From the NCBI RefSeq assembly GCF_001096185.1, contig NZ_CRPU01000001.1:310001-374000 (forward strand): a stretch of DNA of 64,000 nt, given 5' to 3'. The notes below the pieces were generated by a model that was given only the letters and a program-made list of their open reading frames with translations, ran no database searches and was not told the origin of the DNA. This stretch comes from Streptococcus pneumoniae. Lineage in GTDB: Bacteria; Bacillota; Bacilli; Lactobacillales; Streptococcaceae. Made by a program: the position numbers and the translations under genes. This document shows positions 57,736 through 64,000 of the stretch, in pieces; within the stretch, counting starts at the first letter, position 1, and each line of letters opens with the position of its first letter.

Positions 57736-57764
57736 ATTATACTGTTAAAGCTTAGATAATTCAA
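57736..57764 (-). promoter_or_regulatory. Promoter of the TAC operon
   Basis: TTGAAT (complement of 57759-57764), 17 nt, TATAAT (complement of 57736-57741); about 30 nt before the toxin ATG. Confidence 0.75.
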
Positions 57765-57770
57765 CTATTA

Positions 57771-57904
57771 CGGGCTTTTTTGAAAAAATTCTAGCGATTT
57801 CCAGAACGTAACTGAGCATTAAGACAATAACTACCTCACCTTATCATGCCGAAATTATCGGATTTTATCAGAATTAAAACCCCATAAAATCGGGCTTTTT
57901 TGAA
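57771..57904. repeat. Intergenic region with a 14-bp direct repeat
   Basis: CGGGCTTTTTTGAA occurs at 57771-57784 and 57891-57904, and CCGA-aatta-TCGG lies between. They look like decayed terminators. Nothing coding is seen in 57765-58013. Confidence 0.4.
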
Positions 57905-58013
57905 GAATAGAGTGAATTGGAACTAGAACAGTACACTTCGACTACTAAAACATTGCTAGAAATTAATTTGACTTTCCTAATCAATTTGTTCAAATCTTAT
58001 TTCAATCTACTAT

Positions 58014-58039
58014 AAAAAAACACAAGCCTAAGCCTGCGG
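58014..58039 (-). terminator. Terminator/direct repeat, copy 1 (downstream of the TenpN-like gene)
   Basis: Minus strand CCGCAGGCTTAGGCTTGTG followed by seven T. 25 of 26 bases equal copy 2 at 58749-58774, and ATCTATT follows both copies. Confidence 0.65.
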
Positions 58040-58099
58040 AAACATTATCTATTCTAAATAGTCTTTTTCTGTTATGACTCTTAATCTAGTAGAATAATT

Positions 58100-58564
58100 C
58101 TAGAATGTTGAGAATTTAAAGCGTTTAGGATCTTCAAGTTTGTTTCTATCGTTCATTTCTAAAGCACGGTTATAGTCTATAATAGCTTTCACTAACTTAT
58201 TGATTATAGCTTTATCATTATCCATTACTTTATAATAATCTTCGACTTTCCGAAGGCGAAAAGTGGTATTTAGTAAATAACTTTTATCTTCTAAAATCAA
58301 TGTTTTACCAATATCTAATCCTTCAACATATCCTTCTTTTGCTGAATTTCTAAGCTTATACTTCAATTGATACTTTTTAGGAATGTAACTTCTAAATGGA
58401 ATCAAGAAAGTTAGCCCCTGTATTTTGACAACAGTTACCGCAAATCCCCTTCCTTTATTCATTACTTCCTTCGTCTTAAAGTCATAGTCCATCGCTTGAA
58501 TAAGGTCGTAATCCTTGCACATTTTTAAATCAATTTGACCTAATTTTAACTTTTTGCTTTTCAT
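58100..58564 (-). CDS. TenpN/ToxN-like endoribonuclease toxin (type III toxin-antitoxin candidate)
   Basis: 154 residues. The order GRGFAVTVVKIQGLTFLIPFRSYI ... EGLDIGKTLILED ... VMDNDKAIINKLVKAIIDY ... FKFSTF fits the TenpN/ToxN fold: a beta core with an IPFRS strand, the LDxxK(T/A)LII strand and C-terminal helices. Members cut RNA and are held by a structured RNA antitoxin encoded just upstream. Here a terminator hairpin sits 15 nt before the ATG (TAGGGA ribosome site), preceded by a promoter and ~110 nt of structured sequence, exactly the type III arrangement. Family assignment is by pattern, not search. Confidence 0.65.
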   Translation of the reverse strand: MKSKKLKLGQIDLKMCKDYDLIQAMDYDFKTKEVMNKGRGFAVTVVKIQGLTFLIPFRSYIPKKYQLKYKLRNSAKEGYVEGLDIGKTLILEDKSYLLNTTFRLRKVEDYYKVMDNDKAIINKLVKAIIDYNRALEMNDRNKLEDPKRFKFSTF

Positions 58565-58579
58565 TTCTATTCCCTAGAT

Positions 58580-58602
58580 AAAAAGCTCACTAAAAAGTGA
58601 GC
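58580..58602 (-). terminator. Attenuating terminator between antitoxin RNA and toxin gene
   Basis: Minus strand GCTCACT-tttt-AGTGAGC-TTTTT, ending just before the toxin ribosome site. In type III systems partial read-through of this hairpin sets the RNA to toxin ratio. Confidence 0.8.
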
Positions 58603-58711
58603 AACATTTCCAATGAGATACTTCTGTTGACGAGCGCGTCTCTCCGCCCCCTCATTGCCTCACGAAAAGGCTAGACGAATCGAAAGGAGGTGAGTTTTCC
58701 TGTTTTCAATT
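58580..58711 (-). ncRNA. Candidate type III antitoxin RNA
   Basis: About 130 nt from the promoter to the terminator. Likely elements: GCCT-tttcgtg-AGGC, a long-range CAATGAG/CTCATTG pairing, GAG-agacgcg-CTC, and a CTCACCTCC segment that can pair with GAGGGGGCGG-type sequence, giving possible pseudoknots. I see no clear tandem repeats of 30-45 nt, which classic ToxI RNAs have, so it may be a short or single-unit antitoxin. Confidence 0.5.
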
Positions 58712-58717
58712 CTACTT

Positions 58718-58746
58718 ATTCTTACACATTTTTTTAATTTTGTCAA
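58718..58746 (-). promoter_or_regulatory. Promoter of the antitoxin RNA/toxin unit
   Basis: TTGACA (complement of 58741-58746), 17 nt, AAGAAT (complement of 58718-58723). Confidence 0.65.
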
Positions 58747-58748
58747 AC

Positions 58749-58774
58749 AAAAAAACGCAAGCCTAAGCCTGCGG
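58749..58774 (-). terminator. Terminator/direct repeat, copy 2 (upstream of the type III unit)
   Basis: Minus strand CCGCAGGCTTAGGCTTGCG followed by seven T; near-identical to copy 1 at 58014-58039. Confidence 0.65.
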
Positions 58775-58804
58775 TGAGTGTAATCTATTTTGAAATTTTT
58801 AAAT

Positions 58805-58930
58805 AAAAAAGGAGCATTTAAGCCCCTCCTTTGAAATAACGGATCCTTTGGCTGGTCGGTGTACCCAGCATCTCAGATACCCTTTTGCAAGGTGCGGCAG
58901 GAACCTTTCTGCCCTCAAATGTCTTTCGTT
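58805..58930 (-). ncRNA. Orphan structured small RNA
   Basis: A ~126-nt transcript unit: promoter CTGACA (complement of 58959-58964), 16 nt, TAGAAT (complement of 58937-58942); then hairpins GGCAG/CTGCC (58896-58913), CCTT-ttgc-AAGG (58881-58892) and GCTGG/CCAGC (58851-58869); then a strong terminator AAGGAG...CTCCTTTTTT (58805-58831). No reading frame. It matches no riboswitch or housekeeping RNA I know. The sequence between the box parts and the next feature (58831-58850) is unexplained. Confidence 0.5.
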
Positions 58931-59016
58931 AATGTTATTCTAGCACTATCTAATTTTTTGTCAGGTTTTCTCAATCTACCAGACTTGATACGTATTAGCT
59001 ACACGCTCAACAAATT

Positions 59017-59132
59017 TATACTCTTCGAAAATCTCTTCAAACCTCCTCAGCTTCCATCTGAAACCTCAAAACAGTGTTTTGAGCAACCTACAGCTAGCTT
59101 CCTAGTTTGCTCTTTGATTTTCATTGAGTATT
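59017..59132 (-). repeat. BOX element (A-C)
   Basis: TATACTCTTCGAAAATCTCTTC start and TTTCATTGAGTATTA end; opposite in orientation to the BOX at 55958-56074, so the island is bracketed by inverted BOX copies. Confidence 0.87.
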
Positions 59133-59297
59133 AAAAAACTCTCTTATCTGAAACCATCACAAAAAAACACTTGTTTTACTAATTTTAAGTGTACCACAAT
59201 ACCTCCAATTGCTAATCGATAGAATTGCTCTTAGGAAACATTCCCTTTCTGCTATTTTATCATAAGTTTGTCTAACTGTGGCATTTGAAACTAGATA

Positions 59298-59346
59298 ATT
59301 CTTCTGTTTCACGCGAAACACCCTGCGCCAGGCAAGGTGTTCTTGT
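59298..59346 (-). repeat. 49-bp direct repeat, copy 2, acting as the GH20 terminator
   Basis: Near-parS palindrome TGTTTCACGCGAAACA (59305-59320) and hairpin AACACC...GGTGTT, directly behind the GH20 stop codon, where it probably ends transcription. 47 of 49 bases equal copy 1 at 55906-55954. Confidence 0.7.
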
Positions 59347-59348
59347 TT

Positions 59349-61229
59349 TTAAGTTGTATAAATGGTTGAAGCTGTCGCAATGGTATGCCATTGGTTGGCT
59401 GTTGTGGCTGCGAAGCCCTTGTCTGCGTAGAAGTCGTTAAATGGCAGGATTTCCACTTCCAGCTCGTCGATGCGGTCAAGCTGACCAGCCAAATAAGCCT
59501 CGATACGGCTTTCTGCTCGTTTGATGCGTTGCAAGAGTCCGCCCATACGGATGTCAACTGTATCCAAACCAAAGACCTTGTTTTCCTTCAACCATTGATG
59601 GCTAAAGAGGGCATGGAAGTCTTCAATTTGGCTTCTGAGTTCTGGTAATTCTTGTCTTGCGATTTCTTGCAGGCTTTCTTTATCATCCGTTTGGTAAGCC
59701 TGACGAATGCGTCTTCCCACATCGACTTTGCTACTTAAAATCTGATTCAACTGGGCCTGAGTTTCAAAGAGGTAAGAGTAAGCACCAGCTTTTTCTTTGA
59801 TTTCAGCAAGTATCTCAGCAGCCTGAGCAAAGTGCGGTTTGTCCTGTTCAGGTGTCATGTGCTGATCCAGGATAGGACAGAGAACATCCTGATAAAAGAC
59901 ATAGCGGTTGGGATTGATACCACTGAGATTGCCCGGCAAATCTGGCAAGAGGTTGGCTAGGTCAATCTGCATAAAGTCCTCAACCGATAGACCAGTATTA
60001 GTTTTGAAGTGTGCAGACAAACGGTCTAGGTCATTGCGATAGCTGAGTTCTGCCCAGATTTGCAGGCTTGGGAGAATAGAAAACTGGGCTGTTTCCCCAC
60101 CATTGTCCCCCCAACCAGTCACGATGACTTCTTTGATGTCATTGGCACGACAGGCCTTGTTCGCTTCAAGAGCGATAAGACGGCTAAAATGGTTGTGAGG
60201 TGTAAAGCCAATCCACTTCCAAGCTCCACCTGCAAAGGCAAGGTCATGGCTAATCTTATGGTGATTGCGAAAATTGCGATTATATTTTTCCTCGCTATCC
60301 TGATAATAGTCCCAGTAAACCAGAGTCACACGGTCTTTGAGACGGTCTAGGTAGACACGAGTGTCTTCTGGAATTTCCACATCACGGTCGTACTGGCCAT
60401 CCGCTGACATAAGTTTAAAGAACATATCGCTCCACATCTGGCAGTGAAAACCATATTTGTCAGCAATATCCAGCACGCGCTCCAAGTGTTGGCACATGAG
60501 GAGACTACGGTCCACAACACCGTTCAGAATCAGGTAGCGTCCCAAACCAACCAAGTGGGCTTCGTCCATCCCGATATTGACCTTGCGAGTTTGTAGTTTA
60601 GACAGAGTGGCAAACATGCCATCAATCAGGTCATAAACCTTTTCTTCGCCGATAAGGAGGATATCCTCCACATCACGGAGCTCCTGAACTTCTTTGACAC
60701 CCCATTTAACGAAGGCTGACAAGTGGGCCAAGGTCTGGATACATGGCACAAAGATCATGTCAAACTGCTGGGCATAGGCTTCGATTTCCTGCAATTCCTC
60801 TGCTGAATAAGCCCCACGGAAATAGCCAAAGTAAGGTTGCCCTGCAATCTGGTAGGTGTCCTCCATGTAAAGCTCAAAGGTTGAGTAGCCCATGAGAGCC
60901 AAGACCTCAATCATCTGCTTGGCAGAAGCCACATTCAGCACCGCATTTCGCGAACAGTCAGCCATGTAGGCTAAATCTTCATAAGCCGCCTGCTCCTCAA
61001 TCTCTACTTTGTCACTTTCTGCTAGAACTGTTGCCAACAAGGACAAGGCACGATAAAGTTGGTGAGGTTTGCGATAAGTTAGTTGATAGCGGCCACCCTC
61101 ACCCTTGATAGAGATAGAGGCTTGGTCAGACTGAGCGATAGCTACCTCTACATCTGGTAGCGAAATGTGCTTTTGAAGCAACTCTATAGCTTGATGTTGT
61201 TTACTGCTAATTCCTGTAAATCTTACCAT
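59349..61229 (-). CDS. GH20 exo-beta-D-N-acetylhexosaminidase (GH20C-like)
   Basis: 626 residues without signal peptide, so cytoplasmic. The GH20 catalytic Asp-Glu pair is visible ([14 protein letters not shown]222-E223). Size and sequence match the pneumococcal GH20C encoded in the N-glycan cluster, which releases GlcNAc or GalNAc from imported glycans. Downstream of the ROK gene on the same strand; start overlaps it by 7 bp. Confidence 0.88.
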   Translation of the reverse strand: MVRFTGISSKQHQAIELLQKHISLPDVEVAIAQSDQASISIKGEGGRYQLTYRKPHQLYRALSLLATVLAESDKVEIEEQAAYEDLAYMADCSRNAVLNVASAKQMIEVLALMGYSTFELYMEDTYQIAGQPYFGYFRGAYSAEELQEIEAYAQQFDMIFVPCIQTLAHLSAFVKWGVKEVQELRDVEDILLIGEEKVYDLIDGMFATLSKLQTRKVNIGMDEAHLVGLGRYLILNGVVDRSLLMCQHLERVLDIADKYGFHCQMWSDMFFKLMSADGQYDRDVEIPEDTRVYLDRLKDRVTLVYWDYYQDSEEKYNRNFRNHHKISHDLAFAGGAWKWIGFTPHNHFSRLIALEANKACRANDIKEVIVTGWGDNGGETAQFSILPSLQIWAELSYRNDLDRLSAHFKTNTGLSVEDFMQIDLANLLPDLPGNLSGINPNRYVFYQDVLCPILDQHMTPEQDKPHFAQAAEILAEIKEKAGAYSYLFETQAQLNQILSSKVDVGRRIRQAYQTDDKESLQEIARQELPELRSQIEDFHALFSHQWLKENKVFGLDTVDIRMGGLLQRIKRAESRIEAYLAGQLDRIDELEVEILPFNDFYADKGFAATTANQWHTIATASTIYTT

Positions 61230-62092
61230 TGGTTTTCCTCCTGTAACCAGTTGACAAGGGCACCGTAGAGATTAGCATCTGCATGATAGGTGCAGGCTTG
61301 GATAAGAGGTGCGACCGTATATTCTTCGTAGGTCTCAACAAAGTCTTCAACAGCCTTCTTGACACCTTGGATAAAATCTGGATTTTGACTGATAGAGCCT
61401 CCCAGACTGATGACATCTGGGTCAATCAGATACTGAATATTGAGCAAGCCTTGCGCCAGATTACGGTTCATGCGCTCAATGGCTTCTTGACAAAGGGTAT
61501 TGCCAGCTGCAGCCTCTTGGTAAATCTTGCGACCATCCCAGTCAGTCTGACCAGATTTTTCAATCACGTATCGCACCATATTTCCAGTTGACGCTAATTG
61601 CGACCAGTTGTTGAGCTTTTCAGCAGGGGCAAGGGTGGTCATATAGCCAAATTCTCCACCCAGACCGTGGTGACCTCGATGAAGTCTGCCATTGATAATC
61701 ATGGCTCCGCCAATCCCTGTCCCAATCACGACACAGGCTGCATTTTCAAGTTCTGGATGAGCCAGTAATTCACTGAGTCCAACGCAGTTGGCATCATTTT
61801 CCAGATGGACAGGTAGTTGATGATGAGCAAGCGCATCATACCAAGAAAAGCCGTGGATATAAGGGACGGCACTGAAGCCATCAATCACACCTGTCTCTTG
61901 ATTGACTGCACCTGGAACGCTCATAGCAATCCCGCTATAATCCTGCTCTGACAAGCGCTGGTCTAACCAAGCTAGTAAATCCTCCAAACTTTCAGGCGTT
62001 GGAATGCTTGTCTTATTCAGTATTTTTCCATCAGGAGTCAGACTGGCAAACTTAATCCCAGTCCCTCCAATATCAATCGTTGCAATGGTCAT
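61223..62092 (-). CDS. ROK-family sugar kinase
   Basis: 289 residues from the ATG at 62092 ([15 protein letters not shown]); an ATG at 62104 is an alternative and the TTG further up is unlikely. The nucleotide loop DIGGTG and [17 protein letters not shown] are present. The classic zinc cluster CxCGxxGCxE is absent ([14 protein letters not shown] instead). It likely phosphorylates a sugar released by the neighbouring glycosidases; in pneumococcus this position holds a ROK kinase of the N-glycan locus. Confidence 0.85.
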   Translation of the reverse strand: MTIATIDIGGTGIKFASLTPDGKILNKTSIPTPESLEDLLAWLDQRLSEQDYSGIAMSVPGAVNQETGVIDGFSAVPYIHGFSWYDALAHHQLPVHLENDANCVGLSELLAHPELENAACVVIGTGIGGAMIINGRLHRGHHGLGGEFGYMTTLAPAEKLNNWSQLASTGNMVRYVIEKSGQTDWDGRKIYQEAAAGNTLCQEAIERMNRNLAQGLLNIQYLIDPDVISLGGSISQNPDFIQGVKKAVEDFVETYEEYTVAPLIQACTYHADANLYGALVNWLQEENQW

Positions 62093-62105
62093 TGTTTTTA
62101 CCATA

Positions 62106-62148
62106 AAAAGGGGCAAATCAGCAGTTAGTCCTTACTTTTTCGCCCCTC
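62106..62148 (-). terminator. Terminator or attenuator between GH38 and ROK genes
   Basis: GGGGC ... GCCCC with TTTTT on the minus strand; the long loop and position suggest partial termination. Confidence 0.45.
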
Positions 62149-62175
62149 CTTTCTCTTTATGTTTACTTTTTGAAA

Positions 62176-64000
62176 TTAAATTTCTTCTTTTTTGATGAAT
62201 TCTGTACGAATCTCTTGTGGTGAAATGAGTCCTCTATGAACTGGATATGGTCGTTCAAGCAGATCAAGGAAGAGATGTTGACTTTCTGGTACACGTACAT
62301 TTTCACTACACATATTGTAGTAACGAAGGACATAACCTTCTTCATTTTCAGCTACCTTAAAGGCTGTTGGACAGATTTGTGGTATGCTGAGAACAGACTG
62401 GCTCAAGAGGCTACCAGTCGCAGCCACGCTTCCTTCCTGTCTAGCAAGCTGAAGGCTGGTAAACGGTGTCTGCAAGGCTTTAGCGCGACGATAGGCTGAA
62501 AAGCGTTCTTGGGCTTGGTGGCATTCAATCGCAAATTCGACTTCAAACTCACGCAAGCATTGTGCCTCTGGTGTTGGGAAGTAACCCCAGTCACCTAGCT
62601 CACCTGACGCACGCAAAATAGTCACTGCAATGGTGTCGTCTCCAAGGATTTCATATTCATTCAATCCCTTGTTGGATACAGTCACACCTTTTTCATCGTC
62701 ATACAGACTAACAAAGGCTTGTTGGTGTTGAGGATTTTCAGGATTTTCCCATGAAGCTGCTGGTTTGTTTGGTCGTGTCACCACCTCATAGATGCTTTCA
62801 GAATCATTGCTCGGACGCGTGTTGTGAGTCTTGACCAAAAGACGGATACGATGGTCTTTAGCAGTGTTGGTAAAGCGAGTCTTGCAACGGATTTGTGGAT
62901 TATCAACGAAGACTGTCAGCTCTGTTTCAAGAGGGATGCTTGTCAACTCTTCTGAACGTCCAGCCTCACGCTTCATGAACTCGATGATACCTTTTTGTTC
63001 TTCTTCTAGTTTTTCATCGGCACTGACAGGCACAGTCAATTCATGTTTGAGCAAAATCTTAGCGTAGCGAGCTGTGTTTTCCAAGACCTCGTAGCCCTTA
63101 AGCTCTGCATAGATTGGCTCTGTTCCTTGTGGTTGGAAATAGATATACTCGTTTCCGATGTCACCACGGTCTTCGAAGCGGATAAAGTCTTCATAGGCTT
63201 CGTGAGTTGTCTTATCATAAACTGTGATATTGTCATCTACACTCACCGTTACGAATGGTGTATCAATCACTCCGTTTTGGTAAATACCCTCACGGTGTTC
63301 TTGCTCTCCTTCCAGCAATTGGAAGGTTGTCCAAGAGAGAGGTGCTAGGTGAACTGGAATGGTCACGCGCACTTGTCGAGCGATACGAGCTTGACGGAAC
63401 TTGTCTTTTGGTAAATCATACTCAAAATTAGCACCGAGGTCTTCAATTTTAGCCTCTACAGGACGTCCATCCAAGTCCTCCACACGATAGCTTGGCAAGA
63501 TAAGAGCAGCCATCTTCTTGTATCCCTCTGTTGGGTGCAATTCCTTGAAATCACAAGTCGCAACATCAATCACTGTGCTGACAGTATCGACCTTATCATG
63601 CAAGCCTGTGTTAATGACAGTAAAGAGATAATCACTTTGAGCCTTAGCTGTAGCGATTTTACCCTTCCATTCGTTAAGAAGATTGCTCTTAACAAAGTTT
63701 CCGACTTGATTGACCTTGGCAAAACGTGTCTCCATCTCGCGGTGAACTTCGTCCACACTACAGCCACAGATACTATCATGGGGCGCGTTCTGCAAAAGTG
63801 TTTTCCAAGCATAGGTCAACTGGTCCTTGTGATTGTGACCTCCAGTGATAATCGTCAAGGGTTCTACAACTTGCTCTAGGAGGTTGCTATTTTCTTGGAA
63901 GGCTTGTTTGAGGTAAATGCGGGACGAGGAAGTATTAGCAAGTGTGTACCAGCCGTCTGTTTCCTGACTGGTCAACTCACCTGTAACCGTTGATAATTGC
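62176..64000 (-). CDS. GH38 alpha-mannosidase (partial, N-terminus beyond window)
   Basis: The last ~600 residues of a GH38 enzyme (full length ~880). The middle-domain motif QNAPHDSICGCSVDEVHREM is near the visible N-terminus, then the beta-rich C-terminal domains. It removes alpha-mannose from N-glycans taken into the cell, upstream of the ROK kinase and GH20 genes in one operon. The frame is open to the window end, so the catalytic Asp is not visible. Confidence 0.88.
   Translation of the reverse strand, partial: QLSTVTGELTSQETDGWYTLANTSSSRIYLKQAFQENSNLLEQVVEPLTIITGGHNHKDQLTYAWKTLLQNAPHDSICGCSVDEVHREMETRFAKVNQVGNFVKSNLLNEWKGKIATAKAQSDYLFTVINTGLHDKVDTVSTVIDVATCDFKELHPTEGYKKMAALILPSYRVEDLDGRPVEAKIEDLGANFEYDLPKDKFRQARIARQVRVTIPVHLAPLSWTTFQLLEGEQEHREGIYQNGVIDTPFVTVSVDDNITVYDKTTHEAYEDFIRFEDRGDIGNEYIYFQPQGTEPIYAELKGYEVLENTARYAKILLKHELTVPVSADEKLEEEQKGIIEFMKREAGRSEELTSIPLETELTVFVDNPQIRCKTRFTNTAKDHRIRLLVKTHNTRPSNDSESIYEVVTRPNKPAASWENPENPQHQQAFVSLYDDEKGVTVSNKGLNEYEILGDDTIAVTILRASGELGDWGYFPTPEAQCLREFEVEFAIECHQAQERFSAYRRAKALQTPFTSLQLARQEGSVAATGSLLSQSVLSIPQICPTAFKVAENEEGYVLRYYNMCSENVRVPESQHLFLDLLERPYPVHRGLISPQEIRTEFIKKEEI

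Noticed and set aside
58681-58730. AAAGGAGGTGAG on the plus strand as the ribosome site of a small toxin (Fst-like)
   Set aside because: No start codon at suitable distance and no hydrophobic peptide follows; it is the complement of the candidate antitoxin RNA.
58805-58930. TPP, preQ1, SRP RNA, tmRNA or T-box identity for the orphan RNA
   Set aside because: None of the conserved cores of these RNAs is present on the transcribed strand.
58859-59134. 91-codon plus-strand frame ending inside a BOX
   Set aside because: No ribosome site, runs antisense through the candidate small RNA and into a BOX element.

Overview
The window is chromosomal DNA of a mitis-group Streptococcus (S. mitis / S. pneumoniae-like). 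Three things point there: low-GC Firmicute gene content, seven BOX elements carrying the typical pneumococcal box modules, and a gene order that, as far as I recall it, follows the pneumococcal stretch from the sugar-ABC operon (SP_0090-0092) to the methionine transporter (SP_0149-0152), read here in reverse. No pspA lies between mnmA and the arginine genes. The right edge holds the N-glycan cluster (GH20C, ROK kinase, GH38), which lies elsewhere in reference pneumococci, so the order is rearranged relative to them.

Layout. 0-2.9 kb: an Rgg regulator plus MFS exporter cassette next to a duplicated metI 3' end. 2.9-9.1 kb: methionine uptake (metI, metN, M20 peptidase, metQ), a cystine-type binding lipoprotein, and the AzlCD exporter. 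9.3-13.4 kb: the Rgg144/SHP144/VP1-type quorum-sensing operon, including an unannotated 27-aa SHP pheromone gene. 13.5-24 kb: housekeeping genes (tsaD, rimI, tsaB, rpoY, rnjA, mnmG, a Nudix gene, mnmA), interrupted by a secreted phospholipase A2-like gene and a degenerate IS200. 24-28 kb: arginine synthesis (abpA-like gene, argG, argH). 28-35.2 kb: a bacteriocin/immunity and peptide-signalling island with a lactococcin-972-type ABC exporter, two copies of a 51-aa membrane protein, two RRNPP-type regulators, a Phr-like pheromone precursor and a secreted bacteriocin-like protein. 35-52 kb: LysM protein, serine dehydratase, HAD phosphatase, CapD-like and GT2 glycan genes, an MFS gene, a PadR-controlled envelope operon, trhO and a sugar ABC operon. 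52.5-55.8 kb: a 1078-aa surface protein without LPXTG, with a poly-G tract in its promoter region. 55.9-59.3 kb: a defence island. 59.3-64 kb: N-glycan degradation genes.

The most exciting part is the 55.9-59.3 kb island. It holds a three-gene toxin-antitoxin-chaperone operon (ADP-ribosyltransferase-like toxin, small antitoxin, SecB-like chaperone) that resembles the CmdTAC anti-phage architecture. Next to it is a TenpN/ToxN-like gene preceded by its own promoter, a structured RNA and an intrinsic terminator, which is the layout of a type III toxin-antitoxin system. A further orphan structured RNA follows. The whole island lies between two 49-bp direct repeats that carry a near-parS palindrome.

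A recurring theme is that accessory cassettes sit next to short duplications of neighbouring DNA (metI 3' end, the 51-aa gene, a terminator, a 31-bp repeat upstream of tsaB, the 49-bp repeat). Recombination between such repeats could have delivered them. All family assignments are from reading motifs; no database search was run.
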